Shown here: positions 1 to 12,574 of the stretch, in pieces | Layout: every line of letters starts with the position of its first letter | Numbering within the stretch: position 1 is the first letter of the stretch | Origin: Lepiota brunneoincarnata | Lineage: Eukaryota > Basidiomycota > Agaricomycetes > Agaricales > Agaricaceae | Direction of reading: 5' to 3' | Length of the DNA: 64,000 bases | Assembly (NCBI GenBank): GCA_023014365.1 | Contig: JAEBUN010000004.1 | Span: 1,054,001 to 1,118,000 of the forward strand | The notes under the pieces: model-generated | Databases searched by the model: none | What the model was told of the DNA's origin: nothing | What the model saw: the letters and a program-made list of their open reading frames with translations, nothing else | Position numbers and translations under genes: made by a program

Positions 1-1676
1 CCCCACCGACCGCCAAACCCGTAAGACCGGAAACGAGAGCATCTGCAATCCCACCACCTTCTTCCTCTTCCTCCTGCTCAACTCCCAAGCTTGACAAGAT
101 GGCAGATGTACCTAACTCAATGGCTGTTCTGCCGAGGGCATTTGCGAACGTAGAGCCAAGGTTGCCCATCGGATTTGAGGGCTTATTAGGTTTGGCGGAC
201 GTTGGTGGCTGTGGATTGCCGGGATTGGTTGGGGGACGCTGAGGTTGGTGTTGCTGTGGTTGGGGCGGTCGTTGCATCCGAGGAGGGATGGGCTGAGGGT
301 GAGTCTGTACGTGGGCAGGCATACTGATAGGGACACCAAGAGTCTGGTGTGACTGTTGTGTGCTGGGAAGGGGAGGCGGCGGCTGAGGGGGCGCTGGATG
401 CGGGCTAGGACGAACTGGAGGGACAAGTTGCGCCGTCGGCATAGGCAGATTTGTGGTTGATGCTCTCGCGCCAGCAGGGTGATGCGTTGGCACACTCAGC
501 GCAACGGGTGTTGCATTAGCGGTTGAAGGTGAAGAAGGTTTTCCAACGAGGGATGGCGAATACGGGGGTAGCGATGAGTCGATGGGGGCCAAGTTTTGAA
601 AAGCGGGAGTGATGTGTTTTGTTCCTGCAACACCCGTCGGAGGTTTTGCGGTGGTCGACACATTCCTGACTTCCAGTGGTTTTGCACCACTGTGATCAAT
701 GTACTTGAGAGGGAACAAGCTCTTTGAACCAGCCTCGCTGCGGTAGGCTCGATTTGGGGCTTCACGCGTTCGGAAATAACCATCCGATTCCGAGCGACCG
801 CGTGGATATGAGGCACCGTTTGGGGGATCTCTTATGTATAGGCCTCTATAAGTTATGGATGCGTCGTCGTCATCTGGGAGGGAGAACTCGGAGTAGGGTG
901 GTGATTGAGGTTCAAATCCCTGCGCGCTCCGGGGTGTTGAAGGGGCTGGGGAGAACGCAGGTTGGGATGGGCTCAATGTTGGTGATCGAGAAGATGAAAC
1001 TGTAGAAGCAGGCGATTTGGCACATAGGTCGGAAGGCACAACAGGAGAAATATGAGCGGCAACCGAACCTTGGTAGAGTGACTGTTGTGTAGCCCCTTCA
1101 AGCTGCGAACTGGGCGATTCTGGGCGAAGGGAGGGTGCGGGTAATGAAGAGATGGAGACCCCCTTATTGGCGAAGGAACTGGCGTAGAGCTGTTGAGCAG
1201 GACTCAACATTACTTGGGGAGGGTTGTGTATCGCAGATGGAACGCGAGGAGTGGGTGATGGTGAAGCAGCAGGTGGTGGCTGTAGGGACGGTGGTGGATC
1301 TGGTGCTCCATTCATAGGATGCTGTGTTTGGGATGGGCTTGCCCCTGGCACCTTGGGAAGGGGCCGAGACGCACGCGTGGTTCCCGTTATGGTGGCTGGG
1401 AGATTGTTCGCCCCTGTGCCGATGTCGAGGGGATGGACATAAGAGATGGATGGCGACGAAGTAGCATCGTAATAGAAATAACAGCTTGAAGACTTTTGTG
1501 AGTTGGATCTGTCGATTGGAACCGCGCACGTACCACTTTTGGTTTCTACAATCTTTTGAGTGGGTGCTTGGTGAGCATAACAAATAAGACCCTTACTCTT
1601 CATCGTATCCCTGCACCCAACCGGGAGGTAACGGTCTCGAATCTAGTTCTGTGCCGGATGTCTGTGCCGCAGCCAT
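1..1676 (-). CDS. WW-domain protein, Pro/Ser-rich (3' end outside window)
   Basis: The minus-strand gene starts at an ATG at 1676 (MAAAQTSG...) and runs off the left edge. A WW domain lies near residues 16-50: it opens with LPPGWVQGYDEE, continues with KSGTCYFYYDATS and ends with a Tyr-Val-His-Pro motif in place of the usual second Trp-x-x-Pro. The domain is assembled across two short introns, about 1546-1596 (51 nt) and 1485-1529 (45 nt). From 1484 down to 1 one long open frame encodes a Pro/Ser/Gln-rich tail, ending inside the window with an Ala/Gly-rich stretch and an acidic Glu run near 60-75. WW domains bind proline-rich ligands (family knowledge). No partner or pathway can be named. The donor of the second intron (GTGCGC) is inferred from frame. 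The coding frame is clear; the function is not. Confidence 0.75.
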
Positions 1677-2024
1677 CCCGTTTCAACCAGAGCAGCACCT
1701 GCTCTGTCAGAGGTGTACGGGGCGCACGGAGGGGGGAAACAGCAGGGGACCACCCTTGGTATAGGGTGACCATTTGAGGTCGGGAAGACAAGTGTGGTCG
1801 TCTTCTGCCCAGTCTGCTGCACAGGGTCATGAGTCCGCACTCAAATTAGAATCGCACACGCTGATCCGTGCTTGCAGGAGGGTTATGCAGACAGTCCTAG
1901 AGTACAAGTAGACGAGGAGAAACTACTTATGTAGCTAATTGAGCAGAGATATTCGCTGAGAGATTGAGACCATTAACCGTATGTATACTATCCGTCCGTC
2001 CATCCGAGATATCTACACTCCGTC
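1677..2024. other. Intergenic, upstream of the WW gene
   Basis: The 348-bp gap holds the promoter and 5' leader of the WW gene and the 3' end of the phosphatase gene, both on the minus strand. I see no further gene or RNA. Confidence 0.6.
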
Positions 2025-5000
2025 TCACCATACAGAGCCAGGCACTGGACCAACGTCCCGCGTATAGCTACCACTGCTCACTCTCCTCTCCCTCTCCCTT
2101 TCGCGCTCGCGCTCCCTCTCCCTCGAAGAGCTTTCGTTCTGCGCGCGCTTGTTCCGTGTACCGTCCTCACCCTCTCCACCAGACTGTTTTCTTTTCGCGC
2201 TCGGTCTCTTCATTAGACTGCCATTATCTTCCGACAGAAGCGCTGTACTCCCATCTCGTATGTGTTCCATCGGGCTTGCGCTTCTCTTCCCGGACCATGC
2301 GTCAAAGTGTGAAGGAAGAAGAGGTCGTTGGAGTAATGGAACTGTCGGTGGAAGAAGTTGCCCTGACGGTACCTTGGGCCTTGAGGAAGAGTCGCTGTCC
2401 ATGATGTCCTTCTCACCACCGTCGCCGCCAGGAACGTAAAGACTGCCGCCAAAGTAACCTTCGGTTTCAATTTCTGGCCTTTGATTGCCATCTCGCCAGC
2501 TCAACTGGTGGACTAATGCCGACGTTGAGGCCATGTCTGATCGTTCCAAGGGTCCAGGCCCTGCTGACCCTCCGGACGCATGAAATTCCCATCCATTTCT
2601 AAACCCAGATGTCATTCCAGTATTTGGGTTCAGATCCGCCTGCCCAATATTCACGTTACCGCCGCTGACACCAACACTCTCCACTTCAACGCTCTCGTCT
2701 TTCTCCCGCTCCTTCATCCCTGCATCCAAACTACCCGTTTCGTCTGTTGCCCACTGCTTCCCTTTCTCTCCCAGCTCCTTTTCTTCGTCCACAATCATTA
2801 ACGCACCCTCAATGACTGCGGCATGCACAAACACATATTGTCGCAAGCTCTGGCACAAGCTCATCCTCTGTTCCCTCATGTCCTGGATGACTTCACATAT
2901 GGGATCCTCAAAGCATGAGAGATTTGGTGGAGTTGATAGATCATGCAATAGCCGTGGCTCTTTGTAGTTGACAGTGCTAGCCGACGTCGAACTTGTCTGG
3001 GTTGGGACAGACAGCGAGAGTGAGGGCGAATTTGGGCGTTCTAGAATAGGCGCATTGGCACGCGCATTCCGTAAGTTCTTCTTATCTGGCTTATCCAAGC
3101 TCGTCGGCAAGGACTTCGCGTGTAGGGGTTGGTAATGATGGTTCTTCAGATACGAGTGATAGGAGGAAACTTGGCTCGCCACACTGCCTTCATCTGCTGA
3201 CGGCGACAATGATCCTGACGGCGACTCCGGGTCACTCGAGTTTGAGATTGTGCCAGTATAAGATGGTACATTCAGTGTGGTTGGTAATTTTGCCGTCTGG
3301 AGCTGCGCGATAGCCGAGACATCGGTGTTGGCACTGGATGTAGTTCGGGCCATTGGAGAGGGAGATCTTCTTCGAAGGCTCTCTCCTAACCAAGGCCTGG
3401 GCCGGCTCGGTATGGGGTCACCTCCGAATCGACCGTATTCCGGCCTCAAGCCTATGCCGGAACGAGACTGTGCATTGCCGGCTGCCGCTTTCAATAAATC
3501 GACCGGCTCAGATAAGGGTCTACTTGGGATGTGATCTGCCAAAAGTGGTGTCGAAGCGCAAAGTATGGCGTTGTTCGATGAGAGAGATCGGTGCGCATCT
3601 TTGGAAAAAGAGGGTGTTGGGGAAGCAACACCTCCCGAAACTGAGGTTGCGAGCGGTGACGATTGGAGAAAATGGTAGCTACCGGATGAATCTGCGAGTC
3701 TGCTGCTGTTTCCACTGAGCAGGGAAAGTCCAGACGAGCTGGATGTTTCATATGTCGGAAGGGGTTTTGTATCTTGTGGTGATGATGATGTGATGGGTCC
3801 CGAGTCGGGCATTGTCCCTGCTGTACGTTGTTGCTGCTGCTGATCTGACGGGGTCACACTGACGGCGGCTCCGTCGGCATGTGGCACATTCTCGGTCCAC
3901 CGCCCAGTTTTTGCAATGAAAACGGAGGCCGACGACTTCTCATGGGACATTTCTCTATCACTTTCTGATGCCTCGGGCTCAGTGCCTTCACTGTCGGCTT
4001 GCGACAGCGTCTTGACTTTGGAGATGTAAGAAGGCTTAGGAACCACAGGAACGTGAGCGAGCAAGCCAGGCTCTTGGTCCGAGTCCACACGTCCATTTCT
4101 TGCGGCAATGGTGATTGAAACCGTCTGCATCGGGTACCCTTGTCCGTTTGTCATTGGAACGTCCTTGTCTGTTGCCAAGAAAGACGTTGCAGCGGGCGCC
4201 AGAGTGGGTGCCGTGGACGCATCAATGTCCATGGCATCTTCGTCTCTCTTCATTCTTTTTTGTTTCTTCCAGTCGCTCCTCACTTCCCGCCGGATCGCGT
4301 CGAGTACGGCATCAACGGCAATGAAGCCACCGGTCCTCCCAACACCCGCACTGCAGTGCAATAGCACTGGACGGTTCTTGCCTGTCGCATGTTTTGCGAT
4401 GCCTGTTTTGACATCAAATTCCACACCCGTCGTCCTCTCCTCGAAATCAGAGGCGTACACATCCGAATCGGCGTCATCCGAAGGCCCAGTTTCTTTGACG
4501 GCATTTTCCACCTCCTTCACGAGTCCAAGCATACCTCGAGGGTCATCAGGAACGTTCATGTCGGGCCATTCAAGATACTGTAGATGGATGATCCGGCGGG
4601 GTTTGACCTGGGGATGATTTGTGTGCGTCAACTCGAAGACTCGACGAAGGATCTGATCCTGACGGGAACGATGGCGGGGCAGGTGTCTCGTAGGACGATG
4701 CTGGTATGACCAAACCGGTGGGGTGGTGTGTTTTTGAGAGATTTGATGGGATCCGAATAAACCGGATTCTTCAGCGTTGGGAGCAACGCTCGAGGTGGAC
4801 AATAGGCGCAGACGGAGGGGTCCATATGTCGTATCGGTCCAATACGAGCCACATTTGACTATGGAGTTCTCCACTTCCCTTGTAAGCATGACAATGACGT
4901 GCACATTCTGTTCCCAGCATAATCTGATAGGCTCTCAGTTATTAAAAGACCCAGGAAACGACTATTACCCACGTCCAGAAATCGGTAAAGGTTGTGGGGA

Positions 5001-6557
5001 GGGGGCCTTGGGTGGCAATGTAACGCTTGTTGGTGCCGAGTGGTTGGACATAGGAAGCATTCACATAATCGTCGTCGCCTTCCTGGTGCTGATGCAATTT
5101 AACGCGAGCGTGCTCGAAAGGCCAAATATGGCGGTACCTGACATGTCGCATTGGGTGAGCTACCACCCCCTTGGATTGGCTGAGAATGTAACGAGGCTCA
5201 CCGATTCTTTGCGCCTTTCTCAACGCCAGCAGTGATGCTGTAGGGAAAGTTGGAGGCCTGGAGTAGTGCTGGCATGAGCGGTGACAATCGTTGTTTCTTT
5301 GGAATGGTGCTCCATAATACCCATGAGACGACGCTGTTCGGCCACCTCGACCTTGAAGAATTGCATGGCAAGGGCTTCCTTGCCCTCCTCAATATCCACA
5401 GACGTAACAGTCTCATCATCTTCGGATTCTTCGGATGTCGATGACGAGGGGTCGATCAAAGAGCGAGTTGAGGGGGCGAGTTTAGCAGCGCGTCGAGCAA
5501 TCTCCCGTAGCCAGGGAAAAGGGAGATCATGGATCCGACGACGAACACGCCGGGGAAGACGCAGAGGAATGCGTTCAGTGATGCCCTGGGACAGCTCAAG
5601 ATTCTGCCGGACGGCATCAAAGAAAGGGTTGAAGAAAGACTGTGATTGGTTTTGGGGGGGTGTAGGTAGTGTGGGGAAGGTAGCTCCGCGGGCCATGGGT
5701 CCGCGTTTAGGATTGATGGTTGAATTTAGCACAGGTGAGCTAGACACGGTGGTCGATGAAAACGAAAAGGCGGACATGGGGAGATGTCGTGTTCGAAGAA
5801 CATTACAAGGGATCTGTGCCTGGGATGTTTTTGTCGTGTCGTCATCGTCATCATCTTCATTTTCGGCATCCGGAGTGGGCGGGTGGGTATCGATAATATC
5901 GTGCTTCTCGCGCCATACAGCCTGAAAGCCGCCTTTGAGCCAAGCGAGGTCACCCTGAAAGCCATCGTTCTTGAACTTGCGGAGAAGGCCGTAAATGTTA
6001 GATGACTCGGGAATGGCGGCCGAGTCTGCGTCGTAGACGAGGATGCGCGAGGCTGAGCGCCAGGCAGAGAAGCGGGCACGTGCGTTGGCGGAAGGCAGCA
6101 TGTCGGCGAGACGATGAAGTGAGAATAGCGGGCGCTTGAGTAATGTTGAAGGAACCGAGAGAGAGACTGCTCGGGGGACGCGGGCAGTTGAATGAGCGGC
6201 GTGGGGGCGGATGTCGAGAATGAGAGCTGTCGGGTCGTCGATCCATTGGTGGATGGCATGTGTTGCAACAGCAGTAAAGTGACCTGGGGGGGCGGAGAGA
6301 GGGCGTTGGGCAGTCGCAGCAGGTAATGCAGTGGAGCGGGTGGAAGGAATGGCGATGGACATACTAGCCATGGGGGAGCTGGGGAGGCGGAGGGGAGGCG
6401 GGGCAAGGGTTACTGGGGTGAGGCGTGCTGTGAGGAGAGCGCCTGAGCCGAAGCGGGAGGCGATTGCCTCTGCAAAAGAGTCGGGTGCATCGTCGGGTGC
6501 TCTGTCGTTGCGGACGATGGGCTGGGTGGGGTCAGCGACGGCGCTGAAAAAGTCCAT
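2025..6557 (-). CDS. Rhodanese + protein tyrosine phosphatase (Pyp/Ptp3-like MAPK phosphatase)
   Basis: Start chosen at MDFFSAVADP (6557); an upstream in-frame Met at 6605 is possible. The first exon carries a rhodanese-like domain (LILDIRPHAAHS ... RILVYDAD ... LKGGFQAVW) with no obvious active-site Cys, as in the MAPK-binding CH2 module of fungal Pyp phosphatases. Introns at 5269-5320, 5138-5201 and 4924-4972 join EQRRLM-ALLQASNFPYSI, GAKNR-YRHIWPFEHARVKL and DFWT-LCWEQNVHVIVML, all classic PTP segments. The P-loop HCSAGVGRTG lies near 4355 and the WPD loop (EWPDMN) upstream of it. The closing helices (ICEVIQDMREQRMSLCQ) come only near 2900, so about 450 low-complexity residues interrupt the domain. 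The C-terminus ends in an Arg-Glu repeat from a CT-rich microsatellite at about 2075-2130. Expected role: dephosphorylation of stress-MAPK activation-loop Tyr (inferred from family). Confidence 0.9.
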
Positions 6558-6710
6558 GGCGGGCGGTGGGGAAGACAAGAAGAAGAATAATGTCAAAGTG
6601 GCCAATCACGCCTCCTCAGCTCTGTGACGTCATCAAGGGTCCAGACCGTTCTCCGTTCTCACGCATCGTCGTCATTCAATTATACAATACATAACAATAC
6701 ATAACTACAT

Positions 6711-9700
6711 TCAGTCGTCCACAAACAGCGAGTCATCTCCATTCTCCTCCTCTGACGACAGCTCTACGTACTTGCTCGTTTTGGTCACTGCAGCTCGCGC
6801 GGGCGCCGCCTTCCGTGGTGGCTTGGGCAGATCATCAAAATCCGAATCCCCATCTACCTCCGCCTCCGAGTCCGATTTGACAATCATCTTCCTCACTGCC
6901 GCCGCTTTCTTCTCCTTGGCTTTGGGTGACGCGGGCTTCATGCTTCTCGAGACCTTCCGTGCCTGCGTGCTCGTAGAACTCTTCTTTGCAGGCGCGTCAG
7001 GCTTTTTCGGGAAAAAGTTTGTCAGATCAGCTTTCTTTTTCTTCGTTGGCTGTGAGCCATCTTCATTTGTATCGGGGCTAGTAAATTTGTGAGATCAGTG
7101 GATATGCTTCAAGCGATGCCGAAAATAAATAAATAAAAATATACCTCTTCCGCTTTGTCCTCGTCTCCAGGGCAGGTTTGGCGATGTCCAAATCCCCATC
7201 ATCACTTTCGACTTCAATTGTTTCTCTCGCCTTGATCTTTGCCTTGGCCTTACCCCCGTCCATCTCAATGTCACTTTCGTCCTTCGTAGTGGTCTGTTTA
7301 GACCTCGACTTGGTTTTGGTTGGTTTGATCACCTCACTATCGTCGGCTTCCGCATCCTCGCCCCTCTCACTGCTCTTCTCTTTTACCTTGCCTTTCCCCT
7401 TCATACTCCCTTTCCCACCAAAGTTTGCATAGTCCAGTTCATCATCACCTCCATCCATCTCCATGTCCTCATCATCCTCGTCCTTGAACAACTTCTTTGC
7501 AACTGCAATAGCCTTCCTGGCTGGTGGCTTCCTTGTGAATTCAGTACTATTAGCATCTTTCGACTTCTTTGGCTCTGCTCTCTTTCTCGCAGCAGCAGCC
7601 TTGACAGGCATGAAGTCGTCATCCGAACGGTCATCATCTCGGCCCCCTAGTGACTTTCTTGTCTTCAGCTTGGCCTGTTTCCTCTTCTTCCCCCCTACGC
7701 CATCAGGGTACTTTTTCGCAGCCCAGTCTTTGCAATCGTTCTTCCGAGAGGCACTAATGAGAAAGCGTTGATGGGTCAAAAGTGAAGAGCAAGCATACCT
7801 CCCACTCGGCCGAGAAATCATCGAGATCCTTGTTCCAAAGGTCAATAGGTGTCTTTTCGAGCAATACAAGGAGCTCGGCCTCCTTGTCGCCAGCCTGTTG
7901 TAATAGCTTCTCGATCTTTTCTTTTGTCAAGCTCCAGATAGCCATTCCAAGCAAATAATCATAGTCAGTCTCGGACCCAGTCTCTTCTTCTTGTTCCTCA
8001 TCTTGGTTGTCCTCCTGCTCTGCATTCTTGGCTTTCGTTGCTTTCGGGAATGGTTTGAAATCGTGCTTGCGCAAATCAGCCACAATGTCAGCCTTACGGC
8101 GCCCGGATACGACAAGCCGCTTGTCTACGATCATCTTCACGAATCGCGCTTGGTTATTGAGTTTGTCGAGAGCAGTCTGCAGCTCCTGTGCAAGGTAATC
8201 CTGGGAAGCATCCCGTTAATCAACCCCTAGAAGTGACAGAACAAGTTCGAATTCCTACCTTTCGCTTCTGGTAGTACTCCAGGCGAACAGGGTAAAAGTC
8301 CTCAATGATTTCCTCAGGCGAATCGTACTTCTTGATCTTACCCCCGAAGTCAAAGCAGATCATGTTGCTCGTAGTCAACTTCGAGGTCAGCTTGAAGAAC
8401 TCCAACAGGCCTTGCTCCTCCGCCTTTTCCATATCCTTGGTAGACATGGTAATAACAAAATGAACATTTGCGTTATCATGATGTTCCTTGTAATCCTGGA
8501 GAATAGTTAAGTACTGAGAAGACACAGCTATAATCATAAAACAAACCTTGATGACACCTTCTTTGTTTTCACCACTTGTGATCATAGTCTCTAGCTCATT
8601 TTTGTAGCTCTGGGTCCATTTGTGGACTGGTAACTCGGTGATTTCAACAGTCGTGTCATCCAACTTTCGAATGACACCATGGATGTCATACTTGTGCTTT
8701 GCGGTGGGGATAATCTGACCCTTGAAACCACGCCACCAGGGGATCATCGTAACCTGTTCCTCCCCCCTCATCAGCCGGCGAATATTCTCCACAATGTCAG
8801 CGGGATTGTAGCAAGGGATGTTCGTACTCCAACCTAAGGAGTAGAATAAGGACCTGACCCGTCGGAAACATCATCGAGAGACTCACCAGTGCCAATACCT
8901 TCCGCTCCATTGCAAAGAACAAGAGGAATGACAGGTATATAGAATTCAGGTTCGATTGGCCGACCGTCGTCCCTTTGCTGGGTTAATAGCGGATCATCCA
9001 TAGGGTTGTACATGACGCGTGCCATGGGCTTGGGCTCCGTAAAGATATACCTGGGTGAGGCATGGTCTTTACCACCCTGGTCACGAGTACCATACTGGCC
9101 ACTTGGGTTTAGGAGGTTGACATTATTGCTACCGACAAAGTCCTGCGCCAGGTTAACTGATAGTTTGTGCAAGACTGGCTTCTCCGTGGTGATAGGCGGC
9201 GTGTTCACCGATGTAACCGACAAGTTGTGCAACCTAAATGGAAAGGGTTAGGCTGCAAAATCAGACCGTTTCCGAGAAGTACCTTAATTTCCCTCTTCAA
9301 CTTGCGTTTGAAACACGCCCAAATGACTTTGCGTTGACCAGGCTTCAAACCATCCGCCACGGATGGAATAGACCGGATATTATCCGCCATTGAGAAACAG
9401 ATGAGCTCCTTGTTGATAAACTCGGAGTAAGGAATCTCGTCGAGATTGTGGTCCAGATAAGTTCCCGGCTGAACAGTTGGCTCCATTATCCCGGAAGAAA
9501 TAATAAAGGATAGGGAACCAACCTTGAATTGACGCAACCACTCCTTACGTTCATCAGCTTTCTTCTTACTGAAGGCAAGCTCAATGAGAACTCTGTCCCC
9601 ATCTTGCGTCGGTGCAAAAGGAATCATGTGCTTCGCCATATGAGCGAAGTAGTCTCGAGCATCAGCATCGTTACTCGTCCCAAGACCCTATTGAGCAATA

Positions 9701-12178
9701 AGCGCAGCCCTAGTGTCCCAGAGAAAACGGACCTTATAATACTTTGACTCCCACTTATGAGCGTCCGGAGTGTCAGCCGCCCATTTCTCATATTCGGGAA
9801 GAGTGAAAAAATCACGACGCTGCTTGCCTCTGGTAATCTAAATTGTTACTCGGTCAGCATCACCTCTATAACGATCCGGGTTAGTACCCTTACCCGGACA
9901 ATGGGCGTAACAAATTCCACCAAGAATTCGGGTATCCTCAGCAGCGATGGGTAGAAGTGGTCGAAGAAGTTGATAAGCAGGCCCTTGATATGCGAACCAT
10001 CATGGTCCTGGGCGGGCAAATGAGCAGCAAATCGTGCTGATACTATTGAGTAACCTACCTGATCAGCCATAATCATAAGGCGACCATAACGAAGACTCGA
10101 GACGTCTGTGTAATCTTTGTTGTGTTGGAGACCAAGAATCTTTTTGACATTCTGAATTTCTTCATTCTTCATGATCTGGTCGTGCCTCGCCTCCCGCACG
10201 TTGAGGAGTTTACCACGTAAGGGGAAGACTCCAAAGAAATCACGTCCAACAACACCCAGACCTGCGACGGCGAGAGCCTTGGCGGAGTCACCCTCCGTCA
10301 AAATCAGAGTGCAGTCTTTGGCGAGTCGGGTGCCTGCATTGTTAGCATCGGAAAGCTTGGCCATACCAATGAGACTAGGTGTGAAGTATAAGTTAACGGT
10401 TTACTTGAATTTAATAACAACTGACCGACTGCGCTTGCTACCATCTGTCTTCTTAATTTGCTGGTCCGCCTTGGTTTTAGCCCAATGCAAGATATTTTCG
10501 ATGACGGCAGTCTTCAGAACTACAGCATGTGAGCACACTTGGAGTACCGTCGAACACAGAAATACGAACCTTTCTTGATAAAATCCTCTTTGATGGTGGG
10601 TTTACTCCCGAATTTCGAAGATGGGAGAGTCAAGGTTTCTTTGGTTTGACTGTCGAAGGTCGGGTTCTCAATGAGGGCATTAACAAAAAGCCACATGTGG
10701 TTGCGGATCTGAGCTGGTTTGACGGGTGCACCTTTGTTCCTCTTCGCCACCGCCGTCATGATGTGTTTCGAGAGTAGATCAGCTATGTACAGAACATGGC
10801 TGCCGCCTTTGGTCGTAGAAATGGAGTTGGCGAAGGAGACTTGTTGGAATGTTCCGTCCGAGACTGCAAATGCAATTTCCCAACGATCATTGATGCGCTC
10901 GTAGATAGCCTGGTTTTTCGGCTGGGCTGCCCCTCCACTATTCTCAGTGGCTTCAGCATGTATGGACTCCAAATACATATCAACGTATTGCTTGAAGTTC
11001 TTGATCTTCAAGCGTTCATCATTAAGGTACACCTTGACGTCTCGAACCGTACCCGCCATATCATATACTCGTTTGCGCAGTAAGCTGGCGGTATCTTCGT
11101 CAATACCATCCATACCGAACCTTTCAAAGTCCGGTTTGAAGGTGATCCTCGTCCACTCTTCGCCCTTTGCGTTCTTCGTAATTTTCGGTTTCCCGCAGAC
11201 ACTCATATTGGTCGTCCATGTCTGTTTATACTTGAGCCCGGAGTTCTTGTCCGCGGTCTCCACAGTGAATTCTAGGGAGTAGATGTTCGCGAGTTTGGCA
11301 CCGTAGCCGTTGCGACCACCAGTAAGCTTCTTTTCATCGTCATCGTAGTTGGAAGATGACAAGAGATGGCCAAAAATGAGCTCGGGGATATATATTCCCT
11401 CCCGCGAGTGAATTTCAATGGGTATGCCTCGACCACTGTTGAACACGGAGATCATGTTTTCCCCGACATCAATATTCACTTTGATGGTGTCCATACTTGG
11501 GTCGTTGATCTAGACAGGAAGGTCATCTACTGCTTAGTCCATGCATACCGGTGAGAGCGCACCTTGTTGTCGGCAGCATTAACCACAATTTCGTCCACAA
11601 TCTTCAAAAAACCCGGCACATATTTCACATCCCGCTGAACCATCCGTTTCGCGGTCACATCAAACGTCCACATTTGCTGGCTAATTGTCTCGATACTCCC
11701 AATGTATGAGTCGGGACGCTTCAAGATATGTTCGAGTTGCGAGAGCTATGACCATTAAAACTTCAGCGCTGGCATTGGAAATTTCACCAAAAGTTCAAGC
11801 ACCTTGGTATAGGTCTCCGAAGCAGTTTTCTTTTTTGCTGGTCCTGAAAGTTTTTCCGTCTGATTCCTCACCACAGATATATCATCATCAGAGTTATTTG
11901 CTCCAGCCTCGATGTTGTCCGCATTGTCGTCGTGATCCACAAGCACCTTCTTGGTGATTTTGGGCTTTGCGGAGCTCTTGGCTGCCGTCGCTCTCGGTTT
12001 CGCGGCCTTTGGGACAGTCTTTGGCTTTACCACAGCCTTCTTCTCAAAGTATGTTGAATGGTGAGGCACGGGGACTAATCAAACATGTACTTACTTTCTT
12101 GGCCGGTGTAAAATCGTCCTCGAATTCAGAACCAGAAACATCGTCTAGGTTAAGATTTTCGCCTTCCGACGAGCTCAT
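6711..12178 (-). CDS. TOP2: DNA topoisomerase II (frame broken by one extra base at 9158)
   Basis: Type IIA topoisomerase, which passes one DNA duplex through another with ATP. Start is MSSSEGENLNLDD at 12178, followed by an acidic/basic tail. The GHKL ATPase follows (DEIVVNAADN; GRGIPIEI; GGRNGYGAKLANI), then TOPRIM (LTEGDSAKALA; QDHDGSHIKGL) and the winged-helix catalytic Tyr in KDHASPRYIFT. A long Lys/Glu-rich, acidic C-terminus ends in SEEENGDDSLFVDD at 6711. At least ten short introns are visible and exons join cleanly, for example ETYTK-LSQLEHILK. Exception: just before NLAQDFVGSNN the conserved frame reading VAQLVGYIGEHAAYHHGE is shifted by one extra base at 9158, and the original frame meets TAA at once. 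The gene is normally single-copy and essential, so this is probably a sequence error. Identification is certain; only the intactness is in doubt. Confidence 0.95.
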
Positions 12179-12574
12179 GTTGAAGCAGAAAAGTCGTTTG
12201 TCGGCGTTCCAATGTCCCCTTATGTCAGGCGGAGGCTTGCAAGTAAGTGGAATTGTGTCCAGCCTCGCAGTGTGCGCAGTCAACACAAGGCGCGTGACGC
12301 GCGTTTCCAATCACAGCGATTATCATCACATGACTTCCCACCAACGCGTCGCGCTGATTCCTCTCGTGACTACTACAACTAAACCTTTGCAACTCTGAGA
12401 GCCAAACGGCTGGAAACAGGACGGCACGATCACAAATGTGATACAGTCACAATATGATTGAACATAAGATCTGCTAAGGAGCAAGTCCCAACAACATCAC
12501 ATCTACGTTTGAGGCATACGCGAACAAAGCGCAGCACCTAGGGGTAACACGACATGCATGCTGCCCAACCACAA
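12179..12574. other. Intergenic between GCN20 3' end and TOP2 start
   Basis: The 396-bp gap contains the 3' flank of the Gcn20 gene and the promoter of TOP2, both minus strand. No convincing coding or RNA feature. Confidence 0.6.

Noticed and set aside
1600..2440. Plus-strand open frames opposite the WW and phosphatase genes
   Set aside because: They mirror the composition of the minus-strand coding sequence.
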